A DNA stretch of 64,000 nt, taken from the NCBI GenBank assembly GCA_902779535.1, contig CACZBX010000003.1, positions 1 through 64,000 of the forward strand, in the 5' to 3' direction. The position numbers were made by a program, and so were the translations under genes. The stretch comes from an uncultured Bacteroidales bacterium. GTDB lineage: Bacteria > Bacteroidota > Bacteroidia > Bacteroidales > Bacteroidaceae. This document shows, piece after piece, positions 63,679 to 64,000 of this stretch. Within the stretch, counting starts at the first letter, position 1, and each line of letters opens with the position of its first letter. Below the pieces are notes generated by a model, which searched no databases, was not told where the DNA came from, and saw nothing but the letters and a program-made list of their open reading frames with translations.

Positions 63679-64000
63679 TTATAGTTGAAAATCCTGACAC
63701 TTTCTTCTCTTAAGTATCTTGTTTCGTACACTCTTAACGGCTGGTTTATATAAATCAATTTCCATAGACTCTAAGATACGCATAAACTCATCTGTTAATT
63801 CGGAATAGAACTTACACATACGGAAAGCAAGTTTCATGCAAACAGCCTGAATACCGGGAAGCTCTTCTATACTTGTCATGTGTTGCAGACAGAAATCAAG
63901 GAAGTCGCTCCGCAGTTCTTCCTTATTCATCTCCAGGCGTTCAATGATGTTCAGAGATAGTCGTCTTACCGATGTGTCGTTTGTACGTAAAGCTAAATCA
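63679..64000 (-). CDS. C-terminal part of a helical protein, cut by the window edge
   Basis: Open from the window edge in one frame through 63930 to the stop at 63679, at least 106 residues. The sequence has helix-rich blocks (RRLSLNIIERLE, LRSDFLDFCLQHM, KLAFRMCKFYSELTDEFMRI) resembling HEAT-like repeats, and a basic tail. The internal ATG at 63930 is probably not the true start. Not recognised as a named family. Confidence 0.6.
   Translation of the reverse strand, partial: DLALRTNDTSVRRLSLNIIERLEMNKEELRSDFLDFCLQHMTSIEELPGIQAVCMKLAFRMCKFYSELTDEFMRILESMEIDLYKPAVKSVRNKILKRRKCQDFQL

Overview
The window is chromosomal DNA from a member of the Bacteroidales. Parabacteroides or a close relative is my best guess, from recall of protein families rather than a search. 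The evidence is: promoters of the Bacteroidetes type (TAnnTTTG at -7, often TTTG about 19 nt upstream) before most genes; Bacteroidetes-restricted families (GldH, DUF3256, DUF3332, DUF4488, DUF4831, DUF4923); a GH92 mannosidase; and a carboxypeptidase-like plus TonB receptor. Most of the 64 kb is ordinary housekeeping DNA with short operons.

Layout. 1-1952: cysK (cut by the window edge) and a Tat-exported metallo-beta-lactamase-fold protein. 2084-2390: intergenic repeats. 2559-4494: an AT-rich minus-strand cluster with a PqqD-like (RRE-type) protein, a small protein with a leader-like N-terminus, a membrane-anchored protein, and a second leader-like gene broken by an in-frame stop. 4872-7961: a secreted Cthe_2159-like lipoprotein, tRNA-Phe, tRNA-Pro and a broken TraX-family gene. 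7974-8540: composite repeats. 8777-13005: purB, an rluB-like gene and asnS. 13140-18218: DUF4488, an ion channel, GH92 mannosidase, an SDR dehydrogenase and DUF4923. 18381-25530: purH-mreB-mreC-mreD-mrdA-rodA (purines and the cell-elongation machinery). 25524-29351, opposite strand: metF-holB-ricT-gldH. 29451-32882: a secreted phospholipase-D-type enzyme, then metY divergent from an Lrp regulator. 32944-36473: serine hydrolase, alpha/beta hydrolase, ECF sigma factor and a membrane partner. 36738-41544: CCA-adding enzyme, a lipoprotein, an AT-rich two-gene island and ruvA. 41706-49086: ddh, lgt, DUF3256, rpmE, fbaA, DUF3332 and an MFS transporter. 49113-50507: a REP/BIME array around a RAYT transposase gene. 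50517-57099: DUF4831, nnr, hpt, adk, obgE, a B3/B4 protein, an M23 peptidase and a small basic protein. 57380-63930: TonB receptor with a His-rich partner, second tRNA-Phe, methyltransferase, PduO-type adenosyltransferase, DUF2795, a frameshifted flavodoxin, a radical SAM protein and an edge fragment.

The most unusual content is between genes. Three loci carry parts of one composite repeat in a fixed order: a ~100-bp hairpin element X, a degenerate tandem array with 21-22 nt period, and a block of four palindromes that covary between copies. Two further loci carry only the 21-22 nt array, each with its own sequence. Separately, a 94-96 bp BIME-like array surrounds a RAYT gene, and a two-gene island at 39.1-40.9 kb is bounded by ~50-bp direct repeats that duplicate the ends of two convergent genes, including the ruvA 3' end.

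The best candidate for an undescribed protein system is the PqqD-like/leader-like cluster at 2.5-4.5 kb. All functional statements come from reading the sequence and from recall of families; no database search was run.
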